Below, in pieces: positions 16,172 to 25,936 of a stretch of 64,000 nt of DNA (within the stretch, counting starts at the first letter, position 1; each line of letters begins with the position of its first letter). Below the pieces are notes generated by a model, which was not told the DNA's origin, did no database searches, and saw nothing but the letters and a program-made list of their open reading frames with translations. This DNA comes from JABACD01 sp047639675 (lineage in GTDB: Bacteria > Planctomycetota > UBA1135 > GCA-002686595): NCBI GenBank assembly GCA_047639675.1, contig JBLIOI010000003.1, forward strand, positions 24,061-88,060. The letters are read 5' to 3'. Made by a program: the position numbers and the translations under genes.

Positions 16172-18733
16172 ATGAATTACACGATGATTATTGCCGTAGG
16201 CCACAAGGCCATGGCCGCCACCGCACTTGCATTCTGCTTTGCTAGCGCACATGGCCAGGAATTCGAGGTTCCGATCGACCTACAGTCTGGGGTTACCGCT
16301 CAACTCGAGCCCACAGGCCCCCAAGGCACCAGCTTGATCCTCGAGAGTACGGAAGTCCCCTTCCGCTTTCTCAACGTGGGGACCCTTGCGGGGGCCCCGG
16401 ACGGCACGGGGACCCTTGTGCGCGTAAATACGGAAACTGGCGAAGTCATCGGCGAATACCGATCTGCTCCCTTGGGCCTTGCCACGAATCCCTCGCGTAC
16501 CTCGATCGATTCGTACGGCAATGTCTGGGTTGGAAATCGCGACATCGAACGCATCGACGAGATCGGCTCAGTAGTCAAGATCGGCTTGGTCGTCGGCGGC
16601 AAGCGCTGTGACGAAGATGGCATCAACGATCCGAACGGAGCTTACTTGCGTCCGCCCTTCTTATACTCGACGGCGATCGATCGCGATGGCGACGGACTGA
16701 TTCGCACCTCCCTCGGTCTTGGCGATGTGTTGGATTGGAATGCCGTGACAGATAGCGATGGCGGTGACACTGCTTACGTCGAGGATGCGATTGACGAGTG
16801 CATTCTGATCTACCAACGAGTTCCCGGCCCGCTACTCCGTCACATCTCAGTTGACGGCACAGGTGACGTTTGGGTCGGCGACACTCCGGAGAATACTTCC
16901 AAGCTCGTCAAGCTGAGCGGCGAGAGTGGTGCGATTCTCACAGAAATTGAAGGGCTCGGTTGTGTAGGAATCGGGGGGCTTGTGGACAGCTCTGGAGTTG
17001 TTTGGTCTGCGAACAACACATCACAAAAGCTGATGCGTTTTGACCCCACCAATCAAGCGAACACGCTCTGTATTCCAATCCCGTCCACTCATGGATTGAG
17101 CTTGGACAACCAGGGCTTCATCTGGAACAGCCAACACAGTGCGCGCGCGGTCTCGAAGATCGCTCCGGATGGAACAGTTGTTTTCCAAAACAAGCCTGTG
17201 GCTGGCGCCAGCGTCCTACGCGGCATGGTCAACACTCAGGAGGGACACGTTTGGATCGCTGACAGCACCCAAGACGTCGTTTTCCGTCTCGACAACAGCG
17301 GCGACGCGGTAGGCTCGCCGATTCCCGTAGGCATTCGCCCAACCACGGTCAGCGTCGACGGCCACGGGGACGTTTGGGTTGCTTGCAAGGATTCGGACGA
17401 ACTGCAACGCATCAATCCCTTACTGGGTAACAGTGGTGCGGTCGATTTGACGGTCCCGCTGACTCCAGGTTCCGCACCGCAAGGCTATGGCGAGATGACC
17501 GGTAACATTGCCATGAACTGGGCCGTCCAACGCGGCTACTTCACTGGAAGGTATGACAGCGGATCGGATGGCACGCTTTGGATCTCTTCCGATTGGGTAG
17601 CCGACATGCCAATGGGTTCTTCGATTCGGGCCACTCTCCGGAGCGCCGATACCGAAGAAGAGCTGGTGCTAACGGAATCAATCCCCGTGATCTCCGGTGA
17701 AGAATTCAGCGCCTTGGGCCGCTTCGTCGAGGTCCAGCTCAAGCTAATCTCGTCACAGAACTCGCATCTCTCGCCGATCCTGCACAGTTTGACCGTCAGC
17801 GGCGAGCTTGCCGGCATTGCCTGCGAAGAGCCGAACCGTCGCACTCCCGGAAGCCTCCTGCTCTTTCCCGTATACCGCAGCGGGAACGGCCAGCTTTCGG
17901 TACTTACTGTCACGAACACCGCTTCGACAGAAATTGACGTCGAGTACGTGTACATCAACAAAGTTAACTGCAGCGAATTCAATCGGACGGAGACCTTGAC
18001 TGCCAACGACACCTTGACTTTGCTCTCGGCAGGCCACAACCCGGCACAGAGTGAAGAGGGTTTCCTCTACGTCTTCGCCAAGCAAGGGAACCAGGCAGCA
18101 ACGCACAACGACCTGATCGGTCAAGAACTCCTACTCAACGGCTACCTGAGCATCGACTACTCGATCAATGCTGTAGCCTTCGAAGGCATCGGAGAGAACG
18201 GGTTGACGGACATTGATTCCGATGGAACCCGCGATTTGGATGGACTTGAATATTCCATGGCCCCCGATGCGCTGCTCATACCGCGTTTCTTTGGTCAAGC
18301 TGATGAGATTTCGCAGCTCGAATTTCAATCACGCCTGATCTTGATTTCCTTGGCTGGTGGACCCGAGTTCAGCACGATTGTTGATCTCCTGATCTACAAC
18401 GACAACGAGCAAGTCTTCTCCGCCGAACACGAATTCACCTGTTGGGCTAACCCGACGCTGATCGAGTTGAGCAATGCCTTTTCGGGCAATTTCTTGCGGA
18501 ACAGCACAAACCATGCCCCGGACGAGATCATCGGAGCACCGACCGTAGAAACGGGCTGGTTCCGAATCGATGGCAGTTCAGCAAGTTCAAGCGCCACCTC
18601 GATTCAAGATCCGGCGATTTATGCCGTCCTAATCGATTTCTTGGCCGGGCGGGCAAGCGCCGACCTGCCCTTTGAGATGTGCTCACAAGAGGGTGGCGGA
18701 TTGATGCATTCGGGGCTTCACGGGGACGACTAG
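16172..18733 (+). CDS. exported beta-propeller protein with planctomycete-type C-terminal domain
   Basis: An 853-residue exported protein. A signal peptide ends near AFCFASAHGQ. Residues about 50-420 form repeated blades of the NHL/Vgb type, marked by GNVWVGNRD, GDVWVGDTP, GVVWSANNTS, GHVWIADSTQ and GDVWVACKDS. Between blades there is a Ca-binding-like loop (DRDGDGLIRT). The C-terminal 300 residues start at CEEPNRRTPGSLLLFPVYR and include EYVYINKVNCSEFNRTE and LLIPRFFGQ. I recognise this as a domain recurring in secreted planctomycete proteins, with no known function. A cell-surface or periplasmic binding role is inferred. The nearby Shine-Dalgarno site fixes the start. Confidence 0.7.
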   Translation: MNYTMIIAVGHKAMAATALAFCFASAHGQEFEVPIDLQSGVTAQLEPTGPQGTSLILESTEVPFRFLNVGTLAGAPDGTGTLVRVNTETGEVIGEYRSAPLGLATNPSRTSIDSYGNVWVGNRDIERIDEIGSVVKIGLVVGGKRCDEDGINDPNGAYLRPPFLYSTAIDRDGDGLIRTSLGLGDVLDWNAVTDSDGGDTAYVEDAIDECILIYQRVPGPLLRHISVDGTGDVWVGDTPENTSKLVKLSGESGAILTEIEGLGCVGIGGLVDSSGVVWSANNTSQKLMRFDPTNQANTLCIPIPSTHGLSLDNQGFIWNSQHSARAVSKIAPDGTVVFQNKPVAGASVLRGMVNTQEGHVWIADSTQDVVFRLDNSGDAVGSPIPVGIRPTTVSVDGHGDVWVACKDSDELQRINPLLGNSGAVDLTVPLTPGSAPQGYGEMTGNIAMNWAVQRGYFTGRYDSGSDGTLWISSDWVADMPMGSSIRATLRSADTEEELVLTESIPVISGEEFSALGRFVEVQLKLISSQNSHLSPILHSLTVSGELAGIACEEPNRRTPGSLLLFPVYRSGNGQLSVLTVTNTASTEIDVEYVYINKVNCSEFNRTETLTANDTLTLLSAGHNPAQSEEGFLYVFAKQGNQAATHNDLIGQELLLNGYLSIDYSINAVAFEGIGENGLTDIDSDGTRDLDGLEYSMAPDALLIPRFFGQADEISQLEFQSRLILISLAGGPEFSTIVDLLIYNDNEQVFSAEHEFTCWANPTLIELSNAFSGNFLRNSTNHAPDEIIGAPTVETGWFRIDGSSASSSATSIQDPAIYAVLIDFLAGRASADLPFEMCSQEGGGLMHSGLHGDD

Positions 18734-18748
18734 TCGGCTCGGGCGCAG

Positions 18749-18754
18749 TATGCT
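18749..18754 (+). promoter_or_regulatory. TANNNT hexamer 8 bases before the ThrE-like exporter
   Basis: TATGCT ends 8 bases before the ATG at 18763. It helps choose that ATG over an upstream in-frame start at 18679 that would overlap the preceding gene. No -35 box is evident. Confidence 0.4.
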
Positions 18755-18762
18755 CTGCGCCC

Positions 18763-19998
18763 ATGTCCCAATCGATTTCAGCGCACGGTAGCGAAGGCGC
18801 CGAAGACGGTCGCGCCTTCCTGGTTCGACTCGGCGAGACTTTGCACGCGCACGGTACCCCGGCCATGCGACTTGAAAGCGCCCTGTCAGAGTGCGCTATA
18901 AAGTTGGGGATCCACGGTCAGTTTCTATCGACTCCGACATCCCTGCTTTTTGGTTTCGGCGAGGGCTCTGCTCAGCGCACACACCTCGCGCGCATCCAAC
19001 CGGGTGACGTGGACATTGGAAAGCTCGCGGACTTGGATGAGGTCATCGAGAACATCCTCGATGGATCGATCGGTGCGACGCAGGCTCTCGAGCGCGTCAG
19101 AGAAATCTGCGTAGCCCCGCGGCGCTACCCAACCTGGACAGTGATTCCAGCCTTTGGCTTGGCGGCGGGGACGGCCGCCTGCTTCTTCAAAGGAAGCGCT
19201 GAGGACATCGTACTTTCGACCTTGGCTGGCTTTGGGGTTGGCCTACTCGCACTACTCGTGGGTGGTCGCAGTCGCGCTGTCCTGATCTTCGAGAGCATCG
19301 CTGCTTTCTGCGCAACGATAGTTGGGGTTATCGCTGCTTCGTATAGCGCCGAAGTCTCCAGCAGCATCATCACCCTCAGCGTTTTGATCGTGCTTGTCCC
19401 CGGATTGACTCTAACCGTTGCGATCAGCGAATTGGCGACGCGTCACTTGGTGGCGGGCACGGCTCGGCTAGCGTGGGCTGCAACCATTTTCCTATCCATC
19501 GCACTTGGCGTGGGAACAGGTCGCGCCATGCAGCGACTCTTTCCGCCCCTCGAGCGAGTCGCCTCGAGTGAGGAGTTGCCAATGTGGGCAACCATAATTG
19601 CACTCGCATTGGCGCCCCTAGCCTTCGCGATTCTATTCCGAGCACGCCGGCGCGACCTGCCTTGGGTACTCGTGGCCGGATGGTTGGGTTTCCTCGGTTC
19701 GCGCGCAGGTACGCTCGTCCTCGGGCCCGAGCTCGGTGTACTGCTCGGCTCTTTTGCCGTCGGCTTGGCCTCGAATCTCTACACGCGCTTTATGAATCGG
19801 CCAGCCGTGGTGATTCAAGTTCCCGGGATCATGCTGCTCGTTCCAGGCTCGATCGGCTTTAGGAGCATGAACGCGCTCTTAGACAACGATGTGCTAACCG
19901 GGGTCGAAGCAGCCTTCAGCATGGCTCAAGTGGGCGGCGCTCTAGTCGGCGGACTGCTCTTCGCGGAAGCGCTCTTGCGCCCGCGACGCAGTCTCTGA
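18763..19998 (+). CDS. threonine/serine exporter family membrane protein (ThrE type)
   Basis: This 411-residue inner-membrane protein joins the two halves of the ThrE family. The N-terminal part (about 15-135) is the DUF1212-type cytosolic/first-membrane domain (FLVRLGETLHAHGTPAMRLE, then IQPGDVDIGKLADLDEVI). It is followed by about ten hydrophobic helices, ending in the DUF3815-like half (RPAVVIQVPGIMLLVPGSIG, with the typical P-G-I-x-x-L-V-P-G-S motif near 350). Characterised members export threonine and serine by proton exchange, but the substrate here is not established. The start at 18763 avoids overlap with the propeller gene. It converges with the next gene across 44 bases with no clear terminator. 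Confidence 0.82.
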   Translation: MSQSISAHGSEGAEDGRAFLVRLGETLHAHGTPAMRLESALSECAIKLGIHGQFLSTPTSLLFGFGEGSAQRTHLARIQPGDVDIGKLADLDEVIENILDGSIGATQALERVREICVAPRRYPTWTVIPAFGLAAGTAACFFKGSAEDIVLSTLAGFGVGLLALLVGGRSRAVLIFESIAAFCATIVGVIAASYSAEVSSSIITLSVLIVLVPGLTLTVAISELATRHLVAGTARLAWAATIFLSIALGVGTGRAMQRLFPPLERVASSEELPMWATIIALALAPLAFAILFRARRRDLPWVLVAGWLGFLGSRAGTLVLGPELGVLLGSFAVGLASNLYTRFMNRPAVVIQVPGIMLLVPGSIGFRSMNALLDNDVLTGVEAAFSMAQVGGALVGGLLFAEALLRPRRSL

Positions 19999-20042
19999 CG
20001 AAACCCTGTAAATCCGCCGAGACTGCGCCGCTTGCCTCCCCA

Positions 20043-22754
20043 CTATTCCCGCGATGACGCGGGCAGATTGATGTGGATCTCTCCACCGCAGTAGTACTCC
20101 GGCAAGTAGTTCGAAGGTTTCATCGGCTGACAAAGCAGATTCAACTCGAAGTCGCCGGAAGCTCCAAAATTCAAGTTGCGACCATTAGCGCCCAAACCGA
20201 CTTGCAAGGCGTCGAGCTCACCAGCGATTTGGATCACTGAACCGATAAGCTCGCCAACTCCGACCAAAATGCCGCTCGACTTGCGATAGTAATGCCAAAG
20301 CTGAGTGTCCACCGGACCGCCACGATCTGCGTAGACGCTTTCGGGCAGTTGACGTGTCGCTTGACCAGGCCGGTTCGATTCGAAACGACCCTCGAAGTCC
20401 ATACGCACATCGAAGCTAAGCTCCGGGTTTGATGAACTCACGATGCGCCCTTCAAGGCAAGCTCGTCCATCCCCGAACTCTTGGAAGCTTCCCGCTTCCG
20501 GAAAGGTGAAGTCTTCCGCGATACCCGGCAAGTAGAAGGCGTGACCAGCGGGCACTTGCACGGCCGACAGCGCGTACGCTTCCTTAGCGGTACTTCGACG
20601 TTGATGACCAAGCTCGACCACAATGCCGCCCTCGGTGGCTGAGGAGTGAAAGCGGCGCAAGGTAGTCGGCTGCTCGAGGACTTCAACATTCAACTGAACG
20701 CTCGCGCCCAGTCCACTGCAATCGCGGCTCGCACCCAGTCCCATTTGCACGGCGGGACCGCGACGACTGATAGCGATCAAGCTGCCGTCGAAAGCTCCCA
20801 ATCCAAAAAGCTTGCCATCGAAGTCCGTGTAGTAGGTCCAAGATGCAACCAATTCGGCATTCGCCCCCGTTTCATTTTCGCGCCAAACAGGACTTCCGAG
20901 CGGCGGGTAGGCGGCGGACTGTGTGTCGCGCCGACCATCCAACTGCGCATCCAAGAAGAAGCGATCATCGGGAAACTGCCTGCGTTCTAAAACTCCAGTG
21001 AGGCGCGCACTGCCATCGGCGGCTTGACGTAGCCTTCCTCCTGAAACGAAGTCGAAGTCGTCGCCAACTCCTCCGATCCAAAAACCCTCGCCAGCCCTGA
21101 CCACCTCGACAGAATCCTCGTTGAAGCTGGTCAATTCAAAACAGAAGAGACCCGTTTCGGGCAATCGATAAGAAAGCGACTTGTCTTCGGTTGTGCCAGT
21201 TGCAGCGACACGGAATGACACATGTCCGCCTTCCGAGAAGCTACGCCCGTTCGCACCGAATCCAACCTGCAAGGGGTTTTTGCCGCTGTTGACATCCAGG
21301 CTCAGCCCGTCCAAGTCACGCAGTCCCGTCAGATTGCCTGTCACACTGCCGTAGTAGTGCCAGCTCTCCGTCGAGACCGGTCCACCATTCTGCGAGTAGG
21401 CGGAGGCGCGCATGCCATACCACGGCATGCTACTCGACTCGCTTGCCTCCCAACGATCCGAGAATTGCACGTTCAAGTGAAAGGCACTGCCCGGCGAGCT
21501 CTTGCGCGAAACAAGTCCGCTGAGCTCTGCGTAACCGTGGTTGTCTTCGATAAATGTGCCGCCTGACTCGAACACAAAGTCGGATCCAAGTTCTCCGAGT
21601 TGCAAAGCGTAAGTACCGGCGTCAAAAGACTCGCGCTCAGGCTGTGAGGCGAATGCGAAACGTAGAGCCTGGTTCGCGAGAGCGAAGCCCACGGAGCCAG
21701 GAACTGCACCATCTCTAAATACGACCGTTGATTGTTTCGGTTGCTGTTCAACGCGGGTCGTGAATTCGCCCGAGGTGCGGAATGTGCTTTCGTCCGAGGC
21801 TTCGCCAGGGAAAACGTCGAAGGACCCACCCACGCCCTGGAGCGTGATCAGACTGCCGTCGAATTCATCCATACCGACAAGTCGCCCGCCACACTGCTGA
21901 TAGCTGCGTGAGAAGGACGATCCCGTAAAACGATCGCTGATTGATTTGACGTCGCCGTTGGACGTGAAGTTTAGTTCGATTTTGAAGCTACGCTGACGGT
22001 TCGTCTCCTCAGCGATCACCGCGTTCAAGCTTGCGCTGCCATCCGTGTTCTCGACGAACTGGCCGCCGGAAACCCAGATGAAGTTACCGGGCACGCTGCC
22101 GAGGTCGAAGCTGAACTCCTGCACTCCCCAACGCGACTCGCTCTCGAAGTCCAAGCCGAAGCTGACGAGCGAGGGCGTTTCGCTCCAGGCTTCTTCATTG
22201 CTACTTGGCGTGCTGATCCACTCCCATTGAAAACTGAGCGGCGCACCGGCGTGCAAGAATCCACCGAGGGCTTGCTCCTCTCCGCTCACGACTCTCACCA
22301 AGCCACCTTCGAGATCGCCAAAGCCGAGCATATTTCCTTCGAGGCTTGCGTAGACACCAGGCTTCCCTGTGCCGGTCTCATCCTCCACGCGACCGAGAAG
22401 GTCGAAGTAGAAGCGCAAGAAGGTGCCATCGTTGCGCGCGTCAACAAAGGTGCCGGTCAGGCGCCCGCTTCCATCTGTGTACTCGGAAAGCTCCGCCGGT
22501 CCTGCCAAGATCCAACGATCCCCGAGGCCCTCGAACTGAACCGATCCGCCGCCACTCTGATGGCCAAACCAACTCGATTCACGCACCTTCGGCTCCATGG
22601 GGGCTTCTTGCACCTGCGGCGCCGGAGTCTCCCCGCTTTTGGAAAAGCGAACGGAAGCGGACCCCCCACGAAAAGGGAGGGCCAAGAAGGTCATCGATAG
22701 GAGAATTCCGGAGCCGATGAGGACACGGCCCGACCAGGCAATTTGATTGCGCAT
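20043..22754 (-). CDS. large exported five-module repeat protein
   Basis: A 903-residue exported protein with an N-terminal hydrophobic segment (GSGILLSMTFLALPF). The rest is about five diverged modules of roughly 160-180 residues. Each has a first part with a DGSGRLTG-like turn (YTDGSGRLTGTF, NTDGSASLNAVI, DNHGYAELSGLV, AADGSARLTGVL, FGDGRACLEGRI) and a second part centred on a SWHYY or SWTYY strand, a G-x-L-x-G-L-G-x-x-x-G segment and an anchor such as QVGLGANGRNLNFGASG. Similar units occur in other secreted bacterial proteins, where function is unknown. No catalytic motif was seen. It is followed by no recognised partner, and the 161 bases before its start have no clear promoter. Confidence 0.7.
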   Translation of the reverse strand: MRNQIAWSGRVLIGSGILLSMTFLALPFRGGSASVRFSKSGETPAPQVQEAPMEPKVRESSWFGHQSGGGSVQFEGLGDRWILAGPAELSEYTDGSGRLTGTFVDARNDGTFLRFYFDLLGRVEDETGTGKPGVYASLEGNMLGFGDLEGGLVRVVSGEEQALGGFLHAGAPLSFQWEWISTPSSNEEAWSETPSLVSFGLDFESESRWGVQEFSFDLGSVPGNFIWVSGGQFVENTDGSASLNAVIAEETNRQRSFKIELNFTSNGDVKSISDRFTGSSFSRSYQQCGGRLVGMDEFDGSLITLQGVGGSFDVFPGEASDESTFRTSGEFTTRVEQQPKQSTVVFRDGAVPGSVGFALANQALRFAFASQPERESFDAGTYALQLGELGSDFVFESGGTFIEDNHGYAELSGLVSRKSSPGSAFHLNVQFSDRWEASESSSMPWYGMRASAYSQNGGPVSTESWHYYGSVTGNLTGLRDLDGLSLDVNSGKNPLQVGFGANGRSFSEGGHVSFRVAATGTTEDKSLSYRLPETGLFCFELTSFNEDSVEVVRAGEGFWIGGVGDDFDFVSGGRLRQAADGSARLTGVLERRQFPDDRFFLDAQLDGRRDTQSAAYPPLGSPVWRENETGANAELVASWTYYTDFDGKLFGLGAFDGSLIAISRRGPAVQMGLGASRDCSGLGASVQLNVEVLEQPTTLRRFHSSATEGGIVVELGHQRRSTAKEAYALSAVQVPAGHAFYLPGIAEDFTFPEAGSFQEFGDGRACLEGRIVSSSNPELSFDVRMDFEGRFESNRPGQATRQLPESVYADRGGPVDTQLWHYYRKSSGILVGVGELIGSVIQIAGELDALQVGLGANGRNLNFGASGDFELNLLCQPMKPSNYLPEYYCGGEIHINLPASSRE

Positions 22755-22915
22755 GCGGTGATAGCTAGCTAGGGAATGAATTGAGATTCAGGCGCTCTCT
22801 TCGAATTCCCAATTACCAAAACTCAACCCTCTTTGCCGTCAGAATATAACGGAGGCGCACTTATTGCGGTTCCGGCGGTCATGCCGGAAAAAAATGCGCA
22901 CTCCTACGGCGGAAC

Positions 22916-24241
22916 CTAGATTCCGCTAAATTGCACGTCCTCGAAGACTAGGGTCGGGGTTCGGAAGCTAGACCAGGGCAAGGGATCGTTTCCGAGCTCC
23001 ACGAGCTGGTTCAGGATGTCTCCGTAGTTCCCAGTCACGTTCATCTCTGAGACCGGAGCAACCAATTCGCCGCCTTCGATCAAGTGCCCGCACAAGCCGA
23101 AGGAGAAGTTCCCCGTCGCCATGTCCGCATTGCCTCCAAGCCATGAAGTGACATAGATTCCATCCTTCACGCGACTCAAGATCTTGGCCAGGTCGTCGGG
23201 GCCGTGATCGAAGATCATATTGGAAGCTCCCCCCGTTGTCGGTTCCCAGCCCAACTTGCGACCATAGTAGGTATCGATGAAGAAGGTCTTCAGTACCCCC
23301 TTCTCAATGATCGTTCGTTTCCGTGAACTGATGCCCTCGCCATCGTGGTGCTGTGAGGACAACCCTCGTACGCGCAGGGGATCGTCTGTCATAGTGAGTA
23401 CCGGCGAAGCGATCTGTTGGTTCAGGCCATCCGCGAGGAACGAACGCTTTTGCTGAATCGAACCTCCCGATAGTGCGCCGAGAACACGACCGAGTAGTCC
23501 GGAGCCCGCTTCCGGATCGACGACCATTGTCGTGCGACGACTCGAGATTTTCTTGCTGCCGATTCGGCCGCGTGCACGCCGTAGTGCCTCGTCGGCGATA
23601 CTCGCAGCAGAAGGCAAGTCAGAAAGGTGCGAGCCGCCAGCGTAGTAGTAATCTTCCGGACGCTTTTCGCCGTCGGGCACCGAGACTTCGGCATACAACC
23701 AAACACCGGTGCACTCCTCCGCTGCTTCGAAACCGTTGGATGTGGCGCGTGCACCCATTGAGTGGCTGTCCGTCACACGGTTCTCCGCAGTGATCACAAG
23801 CTTGTCGGCACGACTGCGCTCATCCATCTCCTGGCACCACTCGATACGCTTTTCGCGCGAGAGATCGGCGAGACTCGGATCCGTTTGCTCCAGGTTGATT
23901 TCCGATCGTCCTGCATAGAGTTCCGGAGGCGTGATCTTGCGGTAAGGATCCACTTCAAGGAAGCGTGTCAGGGCGACGGTCTCTTCGGCAAACTTGGCCA
24001 AGCGGCCCGAATCGAGATCGTTGGTGCTGCACGTAGAAAAGCGTCCATCCACATAGACGGCCAAGCCCAATCGGCGGCTAGTGCTCTCCTGTACCTTCTC
24101 CAAGCGACCTTCGCGCCACTCGAATTTCAGTCCGCGGCCCCAAGAGACGCTGGCGACAACATCATCAGCGCCTGCCTTCTTGCCCAACTCGACAGCGAGT
24201 TTGGCCTGGTTCAAGAGTTCCTCAAGCATCTTCGCCTCCAA
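22916..24241 (-). CDS. tldE: TldE/PmbA subunit of the TldD-TldE metalloprotease
   Basis: TldE (PmbA) is the non-catalytic partner that forms a heterodimer with TldD to degrade small or unfolded peptides and, in some bacteria, to process modified peptides such as microcin B17. The 441-residue product has the usual N-terminal domain (RGLKFEWREGRLEKVQEST, GLAVYVDGRFST) and the C-terminal barrel with TTGGASNMIFDHG and FSFGLCGHLIEGG, but no HEXXXH site, as expected for TldE. It overlaps the end of tldD by 20 bases, so the two are translationally linked and made together. No clear terminator follows. Confidence 0.9.
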   Translation of the reverse strand: MEAKMLEELLNQAKLAVELGKKAGADDVVASVSWGRGLKFEWREGRLEKVQESTSRRLGLAVYVDGRFSTCSTNDLDSGRLAKFAEETVALTRFLEVDPYRKITPPELYAGRSEINLEQTDPSLADLSREKRIEWCQEMDERSRADKLVITAENRVTDSHSMGARATSNGFEAAEECTGVWLYAEVSVPDGEKRPEDYYYAGGSHLSDLPSAASIADEALRRARGRIGSKKISSRRTTMVVDPEAGSGLLGRVLGALSGGSIQQKRSFLADGLNQQIASPVLTMTDDPLRVRGLSSQHHDGEGISSRKRTIIEKGVLKTFFIDTYYGRKLGWEPTTGGASNMIFDHGPDDLAKILSRVKDGIYVTSWLGGNADMATGNFSFGLCGHLIEGGELVAPVSEMNVTGNYGDILNQLVELGNDPLPWSSFRTPTLVFEDVQFSGI

Positions 24242-25691
24242 CTGTCAGGTGCGACACTAGCGTAGTTGGCAATCCCTGTGACACGGGGACGCTCTGGCCA
24301 TCCTTACCACAAGTCCAACCTCCAGAATCGATGGCTAGGTCGTTTGCAACCATTTCGATTCTACGTAGAGCTTCGGGACCATTGCCGATGATGTTGACGT
24401 CTTTGATCGGCGCCGTGATTTTGCCATCTTCAATCAACCAGCCGTTCTTGACGTAGAAGGTGAAGTCGCCGGCTCCGATGGCAACTTGGCCATTGGTGAA
24501 GGTCTGGGCCAGAATTCCCTTCTTGACCGAAGAGATGATTTCGTCGTGAGTGTGCGGACCGTTTTCCATGTAGGTGCAACGCATGCGAGGCAGCGGCGGA
24601 TAACGAAAAGATTGACGCCGACCCGAGCCCGTCGATCGATCCAAGCCGTAGTGCTTGGCACTAAGGCGATCATGGAGATAGGAGCGCAGGGTGCCCTTCT
24701 CCACCAACGTGGTCTTCTCGACGTCCGAACCTTCGTCGTCGAAGTTGATCGCGCCGCGCGCCTCCGGGTGCAGGGCAGAGTCAACGATGGTGACACAATC
24801 TTCGGCTACCGTCTCATTCATCATGGTGGAGAAGACGGAAGCACCCTTGCGGTTGCAGTCGGCTTCCAATCCATGACCAATGGCTTCGTGCAATAGAATC
24901 CCCGCGGCGCCAGCTGCCAAGACTACGGGCATCTCGCCCGCCGGCGGTCTGCGTGCTTCGAACAATATCAGTGTCTTGTCGACGACGTCTTCGACCAAAC
25001 CATCAAGCAGTTCCGAGGTGTAGTGGCTGATTCCGTAGCGTCCGGCGCGACTCTCGTAGCCCGACTGCGTTTCACCGTTCTTCTCCAGCGTCACGGATAG
25101 CCCAAGGGAGCTAGATGGGCGATAGTCCGCGTGCGCCTCGCCCAGGCTGTTCACGACCAGCACACGGCTCTCGCCATCCCCCCAGTGAATGCTGACCTTC
25201 GTAACCGCCGAGTCTTTGGCTCGCGTGCGCTTGTCGAGGTCTTGAATGATGGGTAGCTTGCGCGCTACTTCCACCGTATCCCAACGCTCACTGATGGCGT
25301 AGAGATTCTCTCCTTGGCAATGCTTGAAAGACTGCGGCGGAACTCCACCACCACCACTGGCGATTGATGCTGCGGTGCGTGCGGCTTGGCACATAGCCGT
25401 CTGATCGAGGTCTTCGCTGTAGGCATAGCCGGTTTGGTCGCCGACCAAGACGCGAATACCTACGCCACGATCTACGGAACTCGAGGCGCGCGAAATGATT
25501 CCGTCTTCCATCGAAATCGAACTACCGCGCGACTGCTGAAAAAAGAGATCGGCATAGTCCGCTCCGCGCTCCATCGCGGTCGCCATCACGGCAGCGATGA
25601 CGGTTTCGTCAATCCCAAAGAGTTCGTAGTGCAACGGGTCAACCTGACTCCCCGGAGAAGCCTGGCTGCTGGTAGATGAAGGAATTGTCAT
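24222..25691 (-). CDS. tldD: TldD, catalytic subunit of the TldD-TldE metalloprotease
   Basis: TldD is the zinc-carrying subunit of the TldD-TldE peptidase. The 489-residue protein carries the family's HEXXXH site as LLHEAIGHGLEAD near residue 266. The third ligand is probably the Cys of SGGWTCGKDGQS close to the C-terminus. Other family marks are GVGIRVLVGDQTGYAYSEDL and YRSYLHD-like ERGTLRSYLHDRLS. It is the first gene of a two-gene operon with tldE. No candidate precursor peptide for TldD/E-dependent maturation was recognised next to it, so general peptide turnover is the safer guess. Confidence 0.93.
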   Translation of the reverse strand: MTIPSSTSSQASPGSQVDPLHYELFGIDETVIAAVMATAMERGADYADLFFQQSRGSSISMEDGIISRASSSVDRGVGIRVLVGDQTGYAYSEDLDQTAMCQAARTAASIASGGGGVPPQSFKHCQGENLYAISERWDTVEVARKLPIIQDLDKRTRAKDSAVTKVSIHWGDGESRVLVVNSLGEAHADYRPSSSLGLSVTLEKNGETQSGYESRAGRYGISHYTSELLDGLVEDVVDKTLILFEARRPPAGEMPVVLAAGAAGILLHEAIGHGLEADCNRKGASVFSTMMNETVAEDCVTIVDSALHPEARGAINFDDEGSDVEKTTLVEKGTLRSYLHDRLSAKHYGLDRSTGSGRRQSFRYPPLPRMRCTYMENGPHTHDEIISSVKKGILAQTFTNGQVAIGAGDFTFYVKNGWLIEDGKITAPIKDVNIIGNGPEALRRIEMVANDLAIDSGGWTCGKDGQSVPVSQGLPTTLVSHLTVGGEDA

Positions 25692-25884
25692 GGAATGCTG
25701 TCCTGATGCCTCAGAAGAAGATTGGGTTCTCGCGAGAAGTGTAGCGTCCCGCGAACCCCTTGAACTTTGGAAAGGTCGTCGTATTTGAACTCCTATGAGC
25801 GTTCAAGTCCGGCCCTCAACCTGGAGTCGGAATCTTGCTGTCGGTCTTACAGGGGAACTCACAGCCGAACTCGAACTGAGCGCA

Positions 25885-25890
25885 TATAAT
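25885..25890 (+). promoter_or_regulatory. perfect -10 consensus upstream of the BNR propeller gene
   Basis: TATAAT lies 46 bases before the ATG at 25937 in the tldD/propeller divergent gap. No matching -35 at 16-18 bases was found, so the promoter call is tentative. Confidence 0.35.
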
Positions 25891-25936
25891 TCATTCGCAT
25901 CCCCCGCTCTTCCCTGCTCTTCACGACGATCCTTCT

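Noticed and set aside
22870..22889. TTCCGGC/GCCGGAA hairpin next to a run of A, considered as a tldE terminator
   Set aside because: On the minus strand the T-run comes before the stem, not after it, so the order is wrong for a Rho-independent terminator.
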